NCBI GenBank assembly: GCA_004293265.1
Contig: RDXZ01000012.1
Span: forward strand, 1 to 54,637
DNA: 54,637 nucleotides
Direction: 5' to 3'
DNA from: Bacteroidota bacterium
GTDB taxonomy: Bacteria > Bacteroidota > Bacteroidia > Cytophagales > Microscillaceae
Numbering within the stretch: the stretch's first letter is position 1; the number at the start of each line of letters is the position of its first letter. Positions 8,765 to 17,310 of the stretch are shown here, piece by piece. Below the pieces are notes generated by a model. It did not search any database, was not told the origin of the DNA, and saw only the letters and a list, made by a program, of their open reading frames with translations. The position numbers and the translations under genes are program-made.

Positions 8765-10387
8765 TTATTTTTTGTATGCCTTCTCAAATTTTAGGTTTAG
8801 TTCTTCTAAAATACTTGGTATCGTTTTTTTGTTGATGGCACTTTCACGATAAACAGTGTATAGTTCTAACATTTCTATTTTTTGTGTTTCTGTTAAAATA
8901 CTTAAATCTGCAATTTTAGAATTGTTCAAATCATTAGGCTCAAATTTATTCAATCCGTTTCCGTATTCTCGTTTATTGTCGTTAAAAATTTCTTTGGCAA
9001 CGTCTGTAAGCAAATAGGCAAAAAACAAATCTGTATTTTGCAAAAACATTGTATTCAAATAAACGCAATGAAAAGTAGTTAGATTTTTGATATTGGCTTC
9101 ATTGCGAATAAACCGCAAACCTTTTCTATTAAAAACACCCACCCAAATAGGTGAAGCAATCCGATTTTCTAAGGAAAACCAAGGGGTTCGTTTGCTTGTT
9201 AAAAAACGCTGGTTTGTGCCTATTTTTTCGCCTAATTCAATATAAGATTTTAAATTATCGTCTTTCAAATCTGTGGCATTAAGCAAAAGCACTTTTTTAT
9301 TTTTCTCTTTCAGATTTGTAAAATCATTTTCAGTAAAAAAATGTCCTTCTGCGTCTGTGGCTCGCATTACGCAGGGCAACAAATATTTATCATCAATACC
9401 AAACTGTTTTTGTTTTTCAAGATTGAAACTAAAATAATCATTATCACCTGTTGCAATGCCACGTACAACTTTTGCGTACATTCTGAAAGAAATTAGATGT
9501 TGATATTTTTGCGTATTTTGTGGTTGATAGTAACAACGCCATTTTATATTAGGATTAAGTTCTTGATAATCAATTTTTTGAGTTTTTTCAAGTTTAAGTT
9601 TTGGGTATGAGTTTATCCTTTCGGTTAGTTTTTCTAAGTCTGTTTGTGATGTTAAGTTGATAAATTCTACTTCCGTTTTTTCGTTGTCGTTGGCAAATAG
9701 AAAAATACTTGATGTAGTTAAGGCATCAGAAAATATATTTTCTTTGAAGTCAAAAATGATGATGTAACGCAAAAATTTGTTTTCTATCAAGTATTTTTTT
9801 ACACAAGTTCCATAATCTGAATTGAGAAATTCAGAGGGAATGAGATATGCACAACGTCCATTTTCATTTAATTGGTAAATGGATTTGAGCAAAAACAAAG
9901 TATAAAGATTGGTAAACCCGTTTAAAGTCAATCCTAAACGACTTTGAAACGCTGCTAAAATATCTTCTTTGGTGTTATAATCACGAAATTGTAGATAAGG
10001 TGGATTACAAATAATTCCGTCATAACGATTATTCCAATCGTTAAACATATAATCTTTGTTGAGTATTTCTACATTGTCAAAATCAGCAAATAATTCTTGA
10101 GATTTTTCCAATACTTTGCTGTCTATATCATAACCTTTAAAATGAATTTGTTTGTCTGTATTTTCTAAAATTGCCCTAAAAAAAACACCTAAACCTAATG
10201 CAGGGTCTAAAACTGTTTTACAATTCGGGTTTGATAAAATCCATTTAGCCATAAATTGGGCAATAGGATAGGGCGTAAAAAATTGGGCTAATTTTTTACG
10301 ATGCTCTTGAGAAACAGTTTTAATATATTCATTTTCAGGATTTTCACTGAAGATGACTTCTTGTTTGTTGAGAACTTCAACTATCAT
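8765..10387 (-). CDS. N6-adenine DNA methyltransferase (gamma-class, type II-like)
   Basis: 540 residues. Motif X-like QFFTPYPIAQFMAKW (35-49), motif I DPALGLGVFF (61-70) and motif IV NPPY (128-131) in the order X-I-IV mark a gamma-class adenine methyltransferase. The C-terminal two thirds resembles a TaqI/Eco57I-like specificity region. Its ATG overlaps the stop of the 70-residue upstream ORF by 4 bp (ATGA), so translation is probably coupled. No recognisable endonuclease follows (the next gene is cruF), so it is an orphan methyltransferase or the remnant of an R-M system. The target site cannot be read from sequence. Confidence 0.85.
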   Translation of the reverse strand: MIVEVLNKQEVIFSENPENEYIKTVSQEHRKKLAQFFTPYPIAQFMAKWILSNPNCKTVLDPALGLGVFFRAILENTDKQIHFKGYDIDSKVLEKSQELFADFDNVEILNKDYMFNDWNNRYDGIICNPPYLQFRDYNTKEDILAAFQSRLGLTLNGFTNLYTLFLLKSIYQLNENGRCAYLIPSEFLNSDYGTCVKKYLIENKFLRYIIIFDFKENIFSDALTTSSIFLFANDNEKTEVEFINLTSQTDLEKLTERINSYPKLKLEKTQKIDYQELNPNIKWRCYYQPQNTQKYQHLISFRMYAKVVRGIATGDNDYFSFNLEKQKQFGIDDKYLLPCVMRATDAEGHFFTENDFTNLKEKNKKVLLLNATDLKDDNLKSYIELGEKIGTNQRFLTSKRTPWFSLENRIASPIWVGVFNRKGLRFIRNEANIKNLTTFHCVYLNTMFLQNTDLFFAYLLTDVAKEIFNDNKREYGNGLNKFEPNDLNNSKIADLSILTETQKIEMLELYTVYRESAINKKTIPSILEELNLKFEKAYKK

Positions 10388-10596
10388 TGTTTTGAATTTT
10401 TGTTGCGTTTCTTCTCATTAGCATTTATAATTTCAACTTTTAACAAATCAATAAATTCTTGATTTGTTCTTTTGATAGCATTTCCAATATTCTTATATTT
10501 TGACGATTGTAGATTACCATTGTTTGACGGATTCACATAAACATCGGGTATCCAAGTAATTGGAAAAACAGTAACTTTTGAAATTTCAATACTCAT
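10384..10596 (-). CDS. Small protein coupled to the methyltransferase, function unknown
   Basis: 70 residues, starting at an ATG at 10596 and ending in a TGA that overlaps the methyltransferase ATG. No family was recognised; the C-terminus is lysine/asparagine-rich (NEKKRNKNSK). Position and coupling suggest an R-M accessory protein, a controller, or the truncated start of a lost endonuclease. These are inferences only. Confidence 0.55.
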   Translation of the reverse strand: MSIEISKVTVFPITWIPDVYVNPSNNGNLQSSKYKNIGNAIKRTNQEFIDLLKVEIINANEKKRNKNSKQ

Positions 10597-10721
10597 ATCT
10601 ATTGTTTCGTTGAATCGAGTGAAAAATGTAGCAATAAATAAGTTTTTCTCTATGTTTTCTGCAAAAAAATCAATAAAAATAAAGTAAAAAAAAATTCTTG
10701 TTCATATACTAAATATTACTC

Positions 10722-10796
10722 ACACAAATCAAAGTTTGTGTTTTTCAAAACTTATTTGAAAACTATAACACACAATTATCTGTTTGCTATAGTTTT
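10722..10796. terminator. Cluster of three inverted repeats downstream of hemE, including a terminator hairpin
   Basis: Three consecutive dyads: ACACAAA/TTTGTGT (10722-10741), TTTTCAAA/TTTGAAAA (10742-10762) and AAAACTATA/TATAGTTTT (10759-10767 with 10788-10796). The last is followed by T-runs on both strands and is the likely hemE terminator. The second and third overlap, so they cannot form together. Confidence 0.5.
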
Positions 10797-10842
10797 TTTA
10801 AGTTGATAAATAAATAATAATATTTTTTTTAGAATACTAAAA

Positions 10843-11871
10843 CTATTTTTTAGAATAATTTTTAACCGTTTCGATAAATAATTTTACTTTTTCAGGTTGA
10901 ATATCTGGATATACGCCATGCCCCAAATTCACAATATGTTTGTCCCCAAAATCGTCCAACATTTTCTTAGTTTCCGCCACCAAAACCTCATCATCTGCGT
11001 ATAACGCACATGGGTCAAGGTTTCCTTGTAATATTTTTTCTGTACCAATCAATTTTCTGCTTTCTTTGATGTCCATTGTCCAATCTAAACCAATGGCAGT
11101 ACAAGGCAGTTTTCCTAAATCTTCTCTGGCAAAAAAAGCACCTTTGGCAAACACAATCACAGGCACTTCTGTAATCGCTTCGCAAATATAACGAATGTAT
11201 TTGAGTGAAAAATTATTGTATTGTGTAGGCGACAAAATTCCTGCCCAAGAATCAAAAACTTGTACCGTATTTGCTCCTGCTTTTATTTGCCCTTTGAGGT
11301 AGTTAATGGTGCTTTGCGTGATTTTTTCTAATAATTTTTCAGATAAAACAGGATTTTGATACAAAAATGCTTTGGCTTTTGAGAAAGTTTTTGAGCCACT
11401 TCCCTCTATCATATAAGCAAAAATTGTCCAAGGCGCACCCGCAAATCCAATCAAAGGCACACGATTTTTGAGTTCTTTTTTAGTAACTTCAATGGCTTTC
11501 AAAACATAGTCTAAATCATCAGCCTGTGCAATATGTAGTTGATTAATATCGCTTTCTGTTTGAATAGTTTTAGGAAAATTAGGTCCTTTTTTTTCCTGCA
11601 TTTCATAAGGAAGTCCCATAGCTTCAGGGATTACCAAAATATCAGAAAAAATAATTGCGGCATCAACTTTGAGAATATCAACAGGTTGAATTGTAACCTC
11701 AGCGGCACGTGCTGGGGTTTTTACTAACTCAATAAAATCTTTTAAATTTTCTCTTACGGCTCTATATTCAGGCAAAATTCTGCCTGCTTGACGCATCAAC
11801 CAAACAGGTTTTCTTTCTGTTTTTTGTCCTTTTAGAGTGCGTAAAAATAAATCATTTTCTAAAACTTCCAT
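10843..11871 (-). CDS. hemE: Uroporphyrinogen decarboxylase
   Basis: 342 residues, full length for the family. The N-terminal signature [18 protein letters not shown] and the second signature [16 protein letters not shown] are intact, and the C-terminus has the NLGHGVYPD motif. The enzyme decarboxylates uroporphyrinogen III to coproporphyrinogen III in cytoplasmic haem synthesis. It is monocistronic here, with its own promoter and a dyad upstream. Confidence 0.97.
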   Translation of the reverse strand: MEVLENDLFLRTLKGQKTERKPVWLMRQAGRILPEYRAVRENLKDFIELVKTPARAAEVTIQPVDILKVDAAIIFSDILVIPEAMGLPYEMQEKKGPNFPKTIQTESDINQLHIAQADDLDYVLKAIEVTKKELKNRVPLIGFAGAPWTIFAYMIEGSGSKTFSKAKAFLYQNPVLSEKLLEKITQSTINYLKGQIKAGANTVQVFDSWAGILSPTQYNNFSLKYIRYICEAITEVPVIVFAKGAFFAREDLGKLPCTAIGLDWTMDIKESRKLIGTEKILQGNLDPCALYADDEVLVAETKKMLDDFGDKHIVNLGHGVYPDIQPEKVKLFIETVKNYSKK

Positions 11872-11894
11872 TTTTTATTTTTAATATTTTTTTG

Positions 11895-11936
11895 CAAAGA
11901 TAAATAAAAAGCATTTATTTTTAGCCCAAAAATGCT
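11895..11936 (-). promoter_or_regulatory. hemE promoter with internal dyad
   Basis: On the minus strand TATCTTTG (11895-11902) matches the -7 consensus. A TTG at 11927-11929 lies 24 bp upstream, slightly long. Between them an inverted repeat AGCATTT (11910-11916)/AAATGCT (11930-11936) overlaps the promoter and could be an operator. Confidence 0.5.
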
Positions 11937-11977
11937 AAATATTTGCAAAAAAATATTTTTTTTATAGATTATTTTAT

Positions 11978-11985
11978 TATATTTG
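11978..11985 (+). promoter_or_regulatory. Putative -7 element TATATTTG upstream of the 61-residue ORF
   Basis: A perfect TAnnTTTG match 83 bp before the ATG at 12069, in the divergent intergenic region with hemE. No well-spaced -33 TTG was found. Confidence 0.4.
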
Positions 11986-12068
11986 CAAAAAAATACCAAT
12001 ATATTTTATTACAACAAATAAAAATCAAAACTTACAAAAAAAATTTTATCCTATAAAAAAAATAATCA

Positions 12069-12254
12069 ATGAAAAAAAATAGAAAACATACTAAAAATAT
12101 TGAATTAAAATCTATCAAAGTCAGTGATAAACTGAATAATTTTGATATATTTATAGATTCATTTGGAAAAATAAATGCTGTGTATGATGTTGATAAAATC
12201 AATAATTATTTGAATAGCACACTTGATGACAAAAAATTAAGAAACCTAAGATAA
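12069..12254 (+). CDS. Small hypothetical protein
   Basis: 61 residues, lysine/asparagine-rich start and a central DIFIDSFGKINAVYDVDKI stretch; no family was recognised. It is 15 bp upstream of the AIM24 gene in the same direction and shares its putative promoter, which is the main reason to accept it as real. Confidence 0.5.
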   Translation: MKKNRKHTKNIELKSIKVSDKLNNFDIFIDSFGKINAVYDVDKINNYLNSTLDDKKLRNLR

Positions 12255-12269
12255 TTAAATCTGTAATGT

Positions 12270-13454
12270 ATGTGGGATATGCGGCTTAATTATCAACTTT
12301 TAGGAGATAGTTCACAAGTTTTAGAGATTAATATTGAACCCAACAAAACTTTGATTGCTGATGGGGCAGCTTTGCTATATACTGACGAGGAAATTGTTTT
12401 TGAACTCAAAGATGATGATGGCGTAAGCAATGTTTTATCAAATCAACAAAATTTTCAAACACAAAAAAATGATGACCAAGACGAAGAAAATGAGCCTTTT
12501 CCTAATTTTGCCAATCCAAATTGGGAATTTGAAGATGATGAAGACTTTGATGCGCCTCCCAAAAAAAATAAATCAAAAATAATAGAACAAGATGAAGAAG
12601 AAAATCAAGGATTATTAGAAAAATTTTGGGGAGCAACTAAAAAAAATTTTGGGAAGATATTTAAACCAAAAAACAAAGAAAAAGAACAAGATGAGGAAGA
12701 ACCTCTGCCTGATTTAGACAATATTTTTAATCGAAATAAACCCAAAGAAAAAACAAATTTTTTCGAAGAAAATAACGAAATTCAGTATAAAAATAATAAT
12801 GAATATACCCCAGAAAATTCTTTTTCTTGGTATATTACTCATTTTACAAACCAAAGCGAATACATCAGAAGTTTGGCTTTTAGTGCAGGAACGCAAGGGC
12901 GTTTTGTAGCCATTGACCTCAATGAACCTTATGAAAACACAATTATTGTGCAGAATGGTTGTTTTGTTTGTGGACGAAAAGGCATTAAAATCAATACTTT
13001 TATCGATACAGATATTTTGATTTCAAAAGAAAACCAAAAATTTCTTAAATTAGATAGTATTGTTGGCAACGATTATGTTTTTTTGAGAGCAGGTGGTTTT
13101 GTGATTGTGAAAGATTTAGAAAATGACGGCATTAAAATCAATGCAAATGCTCTTTTGGCTTACGAATCTTCTCTGGATTTGGTTTGGGAAAATGCCGAAA
13201 AAATTACTGCAATGAATACAGATACCGAAAATTATTTGGTTACATTGAGCGGAACAGGGCGTTTTTGGTTACAAACAAATTATGCAAAATTATTTTATGA
13301 AAGTATTTCTTCATTTATTCCTAAAATTACTGCCCAAGAAAAAGAAAATAACACAAAACTAAGTGATGATGATATTCAATATGAATTTGAAAAACAAGAA
13401 AAAGATAATCCACAACAAGAAGAAAAAGATGAATTAGATATGCCTATTTTGTAA
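12270..13454 (+). CDS. AIM24 family protein with acidic insert
   Basis: 394 residues. The N-terminal part (about 1-45: LNYQLLGDSSQVLEINI, ADGAALLYTD) and the C-terminal part (about 185-350: GRFVAIDL, CGRKGIKI, LSGTGRFWLQT) form the TRAP-like AIM24 fold. They are separated by about 130 residues of acidic, low-complexity sequence (DDQDEENEPFPNF, EEENQG, KEKEQDEEE), presumably disordered. The function of bacterial AIM24 proteins is not established. An ATG at 12279 is an alternative start. Confidence 0.75.
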   Translation: MWDMRLNYQLLGDSSQVLEINIEPNKTLIADGAALLYTDEEIVFELKDDDGVSNVLSNQQNFQTQKNDDQDEENEPFPNFANPNWEFEDDEDFDAPPKKNKSKIIEQDEEENQGLLEKFWGATKKNFGKIFKPKNKEKEQDEEEPLPDLDNIFNRNKPKEKTNFFEENNEIQYKNNNEYTPENSFSWYITHFTNQSEYIRSLAFSAGTQGRFVAIDLNEPYENTIIVQNGCFVCGRKGIKINTFIDTDILISKENQKFLKLDSIVGNDYVFLRAGGFVIVKDLENDGIKINANALLAYESSLDLVWENAEKITAMNTDTENYLVTLSGTGRFWLQTNYAKLFYESISSFIPKITAQEKENNTKLSDDDIQYEFEKQEKDNPQQEEKDELDMPIL

Positions 13455-13534
13455 AAAAAAATATTTATTTAACTATTTCTACCCAACTATTTTTAATTTT
13501 GTTTATAGAATTAAAATCAAATAAGATAACAACA

Positions 13535-13588
13535 TACCAACAGAATTTAGCTTGTGCCTATCAAGCAAAAAACTAAAGTCCGTTGGTA
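13535..13588. repeat. Nested inverted repeat in intergenic DNA
   Basis: TACCAAC (13535-13541) pairs with GTTGGTA (13582-13588), enclosing GCTTG/CAAGC (13550-13554 with 13562-13566). It lies between the converging AIM24 and crtZ genes and has no T-run, so it is not an obvious terminator. Confidence 0.4.
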
Positions 13589-13635
13589 CATTACGTTACA
13601 GACAAGAGGCTAACATCTATTTTCTAAATTCTTTT

Positions 13636-14082
13636 TTATGGTTCATATTTTTTAGGTGCATATAAAAAACCAAACGCCTCCGCGCCTTCTTTATTTTTGC
13701 AACGATGATGCACTTGGTGCGCCCTAATCATTCTTTGTAAATATTTATTTTGTGCTACAAATTTTATTTTAATTCTTCTATGCACGATAATATCGTGAAA
13801 AACCAAATAAAATATACCATAGGCTAAAATTCCAAAACCAATTGGTTTTAAAAACCATAAAAACTCGATTTCAAAACCAAGAATAATGGTCAGTATTGAG
13901 GGAATACTAAAAACAACAGCAAACCAATCATTTCGTTCAAAAAAACCTTCGTGATGTTGGTGATGGTCACGATGCCAAATCCATAAAAACCCATGCATAA
14001 TGTATTTGTGCGTAAACCACGCAGCGCCTTCCATCAAAAAAAACGTGGAAATCATTAACAATATAAAAACAAAAACACTCAT
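13636..14082 (-). CDS. crtZ: Beta-carotene 3-hydroxylase
   Basis: 148 residues, a membrane di-iron hydroxylase. Histidine motifs are in place: HKYIMH (25-30), HRDHHQHH (37-44), FHDIIVH in the middle and HQVHH near the C-terminus. It adds the 3-hydroxyl to beta-ionone rings, giving zeaxanthin-type or 3-hydroxylated monocyclic carotenoids. It is near a UbiA gene in the same direction, and cruF lies about 5 kb away. Confidence 0.92.
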   Translation of the reverse strand: MSVFVFILLMISTFFLMEGAAWFTHKYIMHGFLWIWHRDHHQHHEGFFERNDWFAVVFSIPSILTIILGFEIEFLWFLKPIGFGILAYGIFYLVFHDIIVHRRIKIKFVAQNKYLQRMIRAHQVHHRCKNKEGAEAFGFLYAPKKYEP

Positions 14083-14182
14083 AATTTTATTTAATTCTCA
14101 ATTTTTTTTTTAAATAATTTATTTATTTTCAGCGTGATAAATCAATAATTAAAAACATTAATTTAAAAAAAATGTTTTAAAA

Positions 14183-15109
14183 TTATATCAAAATCATTCC
14201 TAAAATTCCTAAAAACATAATCATTTTTGCAAAAATACTCAAAAAATGGTACTCTTGTTTGTGTATTGCTTTGTTTAATAAATACATAAAAACAAACAAT
14301 AAAGGAATAATAAAAATACAAAAATACAAAGCAATAAAACCACTAAACGAAAAATACACAGAAAATAACAACAATATCAAAGAAATAGTAAAAACATAGA
14401 CAATATTTTTTGTTTTTTGGATACCCAACACAATCGGCAACGTCTTGCATTGGTGCATTTCATCGCCTTTTATATCTTCCATATCTTTGATTATTTCTCG
14501 AACAATGGTAATAAAAAAAGCAAATACACTAAAAACTAAAATGCTATTTGATTTGATATTGTTATCATCATAAGGAATTGACAAAATATAAATAGAACTT
14601 CCTGTCAAAAAACCAATCAAAACATTACCAACCAAAGGTAGTGGTTTTAAAATTGATGAATATGCCCACAAAAAAAATTCACAAAAAAAACAAATAATTC
14701 CAATTTTAATATCAGCAGAAAAACCAAAAAGTAATCCTATAAAATTGATACAAAAATGCCCTAAAATTGCTCCTCTCCTATGTATTTTTTTACCAATTAC
14801 TACATCTTTAGGTTTGTTAATGATATCGATTTTAATATCATAATAATCGTTGATGACGTAGCCAGCCGCCGCCACGCATAAAGTTGCGGCTACAATTTTC
14901 CAAAAAATTACGTCTTCGTACCAATTTGGCAAAGAATTATCTTTGGAAATCACACAAAAAATTCTGATAGATATTTGAGTTAAGACAATTATCAATAAAT
15001 TGATAGGACGTATCATTTTCCACCAAACAAAAACATTCGCAAAAATAGGTAGATACATTTTGATTGTGTGGCTTTTTTGATTGATTATATTTTTCACAAA
15101 ATTAGTCAT
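14183..15109 (-). CDS. UbiA-family prenyltransferase
   Basis: 308 residues with 8-9 membrane segments. The two Asp-rich motifs of the UbiA superfamily are seen: NDYYDIKID (87-95) and DMEDIKGDE in the second half. Such enzymes join a polyprenyl diphosphate to an acceptor. The NDYYDxxxDxxNKP form resembles geranylgeranylglycerol-phosphate geranylgeranyltransferase-like members, but the substrate is not proven. It is 100 bp upstream of crtZ, so co-transcription is possible. Met18 is an alternative start. Confidence 0.8.
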   Translation of the reverse strand: MTNFVKNIINQKSHTIKMYLPIFANVFVWWKMIRPINLLIIVLTQISIRIFCVISKDNSLPNWYEDVIFWKIVAATLCVAAAGYVINDYYDIKIDIINKPKDVVIGKKIHRRGAILGHFCINFIGLLFGFSADIKIGIICFFCEFFLWAYSSILKPLPLVGNVLIGFLTGSSIYILSIPYDDNNIKSNSILVFSVFAFFITIVREIIKDMEDIKGDEMHQCKTLPIVLGIQKTKNIVYVFTISLILLLFSVYFSFSGFIALYFCIFIIPLLFVFMYLLNKAIHKQEYHFLSIFAKMIMFLGILGMILI

Positions 15110-15248
15110 ATTTTTAATGATTTACAAATTTTGTATAAAAAGTAATAAAATATTGTGATAAATTACCTTTTATTTAAAAATATATCATCTCAATTTTTGT
15201 AAAAAAGTATATAAAAACGCTGGTGGTTAGTGATTATTAAACTAAAAA

Positions 15249-15581
15249 CTACAAAATTTGCAAGCAAGAATATTCATCGTTGTAATAAAAATTTTTGATA
15301 TTTTCATAATTATCTAAAATTTTTTTTGCAATATTATCCGTAGAAGTATCTTTAAACATCAATTGCACAATTTTAATTGGATTACCCGAAATTAAATTTC
15401 TTTCTGCAAAATAAGAATCAAAAGTAACCATAATATATTCATTGACATAAGCAAACTGCCAAATCATTCCGTCATCGGTTTGTCCCAAGCCCAATCGTCC
15501 GACGTGAATTATCTCTGTAAATAATCCTTCTAAGTTTTTTATAATTTTGAAAGAAATGTTTTGGTCTAAAAGTAGTTTCAT
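15249..15581 (-). CDS. DUF5615 PIN-like protein (putative toxin)
   Basis: About 110 residues from ATG 15581; the ORF track start at 15611 is 10 residues longer, but MKLLLDQNIS is the usual family start. The LLLDQNIS acid, the HVGRLGLGQTDD segment and VTFDSYF are typical of the DUF5615/Mut7-C PIN-like fold, and the C-terminal half is complete. It follows a DUF433 gene on the same strand. DUF433-DUF5615 pairs are predicted toxin-antitoxin modules, so an RNase toxin role is inferred. Confidence 0.75.
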   Translation of the reverse strand: MKLLLDQNISFKIIKNLEGLFTEIIHVGRLGLGQTDDGMIWQFAYVNEYIMVTFDSYFAERNLISGNPIKIVQLMFKDTSTDNIAKKILDNYENIKNFYYNDEYSCLQIL

Positions 15582-15681
15582 TTTGAACAAGCTTGTTTTT
15601 TTGATTTTCATAATAATTTTTTCTTATTTTGTTAAAAAAAATCTTATAATTAAAATGCAATAGAAATCGGACTAAAATATG

Positions 15682-15951
15682 CTATGCAGGTTTTTTTACA
15701 GATTGACCATTATTGTCTTTATTTTCTGGGATAATGTCCGTACTTTCTTTATCCTCTGCTAATTCGATGCAAGCTGAAATATCTCTTTGATTGAGTTCTG
15801 GATAATCATTCAAAATATTTTCAACACTCATTCCTGATTCTAACCAACCAATAATATCTTGGTAGGCAATTCTCATTCCCCTGACGCAAGGTTTACTTTG
15901 TCTTTTCCCTGCTTCGACTGTTAATACTTTGTTGAGTTTAATGTTTTTCAT
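15682..15951 (-). CDS. DUF433 protein (putative antitoxin)
   Basis: About 89 residues from ATG 15951; the ORF track start at 16035 adds a 28-residue hydrophobic tail not typical of the family. The motif KPCVRGMRIAYQDIIGWLESGMS followed by DYPELNQRDISACI is the DUF433 winged-helix signature. It is upstream of, and on the same strand as, the DUF5615 gene (gap about 100 bp), the usual order for antitoxin then toxin. Confidence 0.8.
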   Translation of the reverse strand: MKNIKLNKVLTVEAGKRQSKPCVRGMRIAYQDIIGWLESGMSVENILNDYPELNQRDISACIELAEDKESTDIIPENKDNNGQSVKKPA

Positions 15952-16041
15952 ATTTTTAAAGTTGACGAAAAAAAATGATTTATTTTGACTATTTTTAGGA
16001 TTGCTAATTTTAATTAACAAGCAAATAGCTTGCAAATTTTT

Positions 16042-16812
16042 TTATTTTTTACAAAAATATATAATTTCTTCGGCTGGTAATCCAAATTTTTTTATTTTTT
16101 CTGTTGATAAAGCCTTTACAAAAGTATCTTCAATGACTTCAAAACCTGCTTTTTCTAATCTTCTGCCATAATCTTGCCCATACATACGTACGTGGTCTTC
16201 TTGCCCATATTTTTCAAAACGTTCTTTGGGTGTGGTAATAGATTTGTCTTCGAGAGTTGTTTGTAAGTTCAAATCAAAAAAAGGCACTTGAATAATTGCC
16301 CAACCGCTTGGTTTTAAAACGCGATAAATTTCGGACATTGCTTTGATGTCATCTGCTACGTGTTCCATGACATGATTACAAAAAGCGACATCAAAAGTAT
16401 TGTTTTCAAATGGAATTTGATGAATATCCATTTTTATTTTTGCCAAAGGTGATTCGATATCAGCAGTAATATAGTCTAAATTTTTCATTTTTTCGAATCG
16501 GTGGATAAAACAACTTTCGGGTGCGATATGTAAAACTTTTTTTTGAACCTGAAAAAAATCTGTTTTTTCTTTTAAATATAACCAAATCAATCTATGTCTT
16601 TCTAAGGCTTGACAAGATGGGCATAAAGCATTATTACGAGCAGAATTTCCTCTTCCATAGGGTAAAAAACGTTTGTATTGATGATGACAAACCGTACATT
16701 CAACATCTTTTCCGCGATAAAAAAATCCTAAAAATTGTAAAGCAAAGGGACTTATTATTTGTAAGTATTTTCTTGGAACAGAACGAATTACCCAACTAAT
16801 TATTTTTTTCAT
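16042..16812 (-). CDS. SAM-dependent methyltransferase with N-terminal zinc-ribbon-like motif
   Basis: 256 residues. CTVCHHQY and CPSCQALERHR (about 39-80) form a four-Cys zinc-ribbon-like motif before a Rossmann methyltransferase domain (VLHIAPE, DYITADIESP, FDVAFCNHVMEHV, IYRVLKPSGWAIIQVPF). The class I motif I is atypical (HIAPE without GxGxG). The substrate is unknown; such proteins often occur with glycan genes, which are not present here. A near-perfect promoter ends 4 nt before the ATG, so the mRNA may be leaderless. Confidence 0.75.
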   Translation of the reverse strand: MKKIISWVIRSVPRKYLQIISPFALQFLGFFYRGKDVECTVCHHQYKRFLPYGRGNSARNNALCPSCQALERHRLIWLYLKEKTDFFQVQKKVLHIAPESCFIHRFEKMKNLDYITADIESPLAKIKMDIHQIPFENNTFDVAFCNHVMEHVADDIKAMSEIYRVLKPSGWAIIQVPFFDLNLQTTLEDKSITTPKERFEKYGQEDHVRMYGQDYGRRLEKAGFEVIEDTFVKALSTEKIKKFGLPAEEIIYFCKK

Positions 16813-16816
16813 ACCG

Positions 16817-16847
16817 CAAAGATAAATTAAAAATCTATTTTTTTCAA
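16817..16847 (-). promoter_or_regulatory. Promoter of the methyltransferase gene, next to the start codon
   Basis: On the minus strand TTG (16845-16847), 20 bp, TATCTTTG (16817-16824). Only 4 nt separate the -7 box from the ATG at 16812, which places the expected transcription start at or beside the A of ATG. Confidence 0.6.
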
Positions 16848-16888
16848 AACTTTTTTATAAATTATATGTTATAATCTAAATTTTTATA

Positions 16889-16896
16889 TAATTTTG
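16889..16896 (+). promoter_or_regulatory. -7 element TAATTTTG for the secreted protein-ispH pair
   Basis: A perfect TAnnTTTG match 42 bp before the ATG at 16939; no clear -33 TTG. Confidence 0.4.
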
Positions 16897-16938
16897 CGTG
16901 TAAAATTCATTCACACTTAAAAATATTTACTTAAAATT

Positions 16939-17298
16939 ATGAAATTTTTTTTAATATCATTTTGTTTTAGTGCTTTATTGTTTATCAACCAAAATTTATT
17001 GGCACAAGAACCCTCATTCGAAATACAATCAAAAGGTACAAATAACAAATTATTTGTGCCAATCAAAGGAGATAAAATTGATGGGCAAAATAAATTTGCT
17101 TATATGTTTAATAGTTTGAGCGTTTATAAAATAAAAATTAAACACAGTAAAAAACAAGTTTTGATAAAAATATTAGACGAAAACGAAAACGAATTGGCTA
17201 ATAATTTTGACGAAAAAAATAAAAAATATGCAACTAAATTAAATTTCAAATGCACAAAAACTGCAAGATATTATGTGCAGTTTGAAGAAAAAAACTAA
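16939..17298 (+). CDS. Small secreted protein, unknown function
   Basis: 119 residues with a clear signal peptide (hydrophobic core then NQNLLAQE; cleavage after about residue 22). The mature part is a short beta-rich domain with KIKHSKKQVLIKILDENENEL and a terminal ARYYVQFEE, loosely like the pre-peptidase C-terminal fold. It probably acts in the periplasm or outside the cell. It ends 12 bp before ispH and may share its promoter. Confidence 0.6.
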   Translation: MKFFLISFCFSALLFINQNLLAQEPSFEIQSKGTNNKLFVPIKGDKIDGQNKFAYMFNSLSVYKIKIKHSKKQVLIKILDENENELANNFDEKNKKYATKLNFKCTKTARYYVQFEEKN

Positions 17299-17310
17299 AT
17301 TTCAATCATT

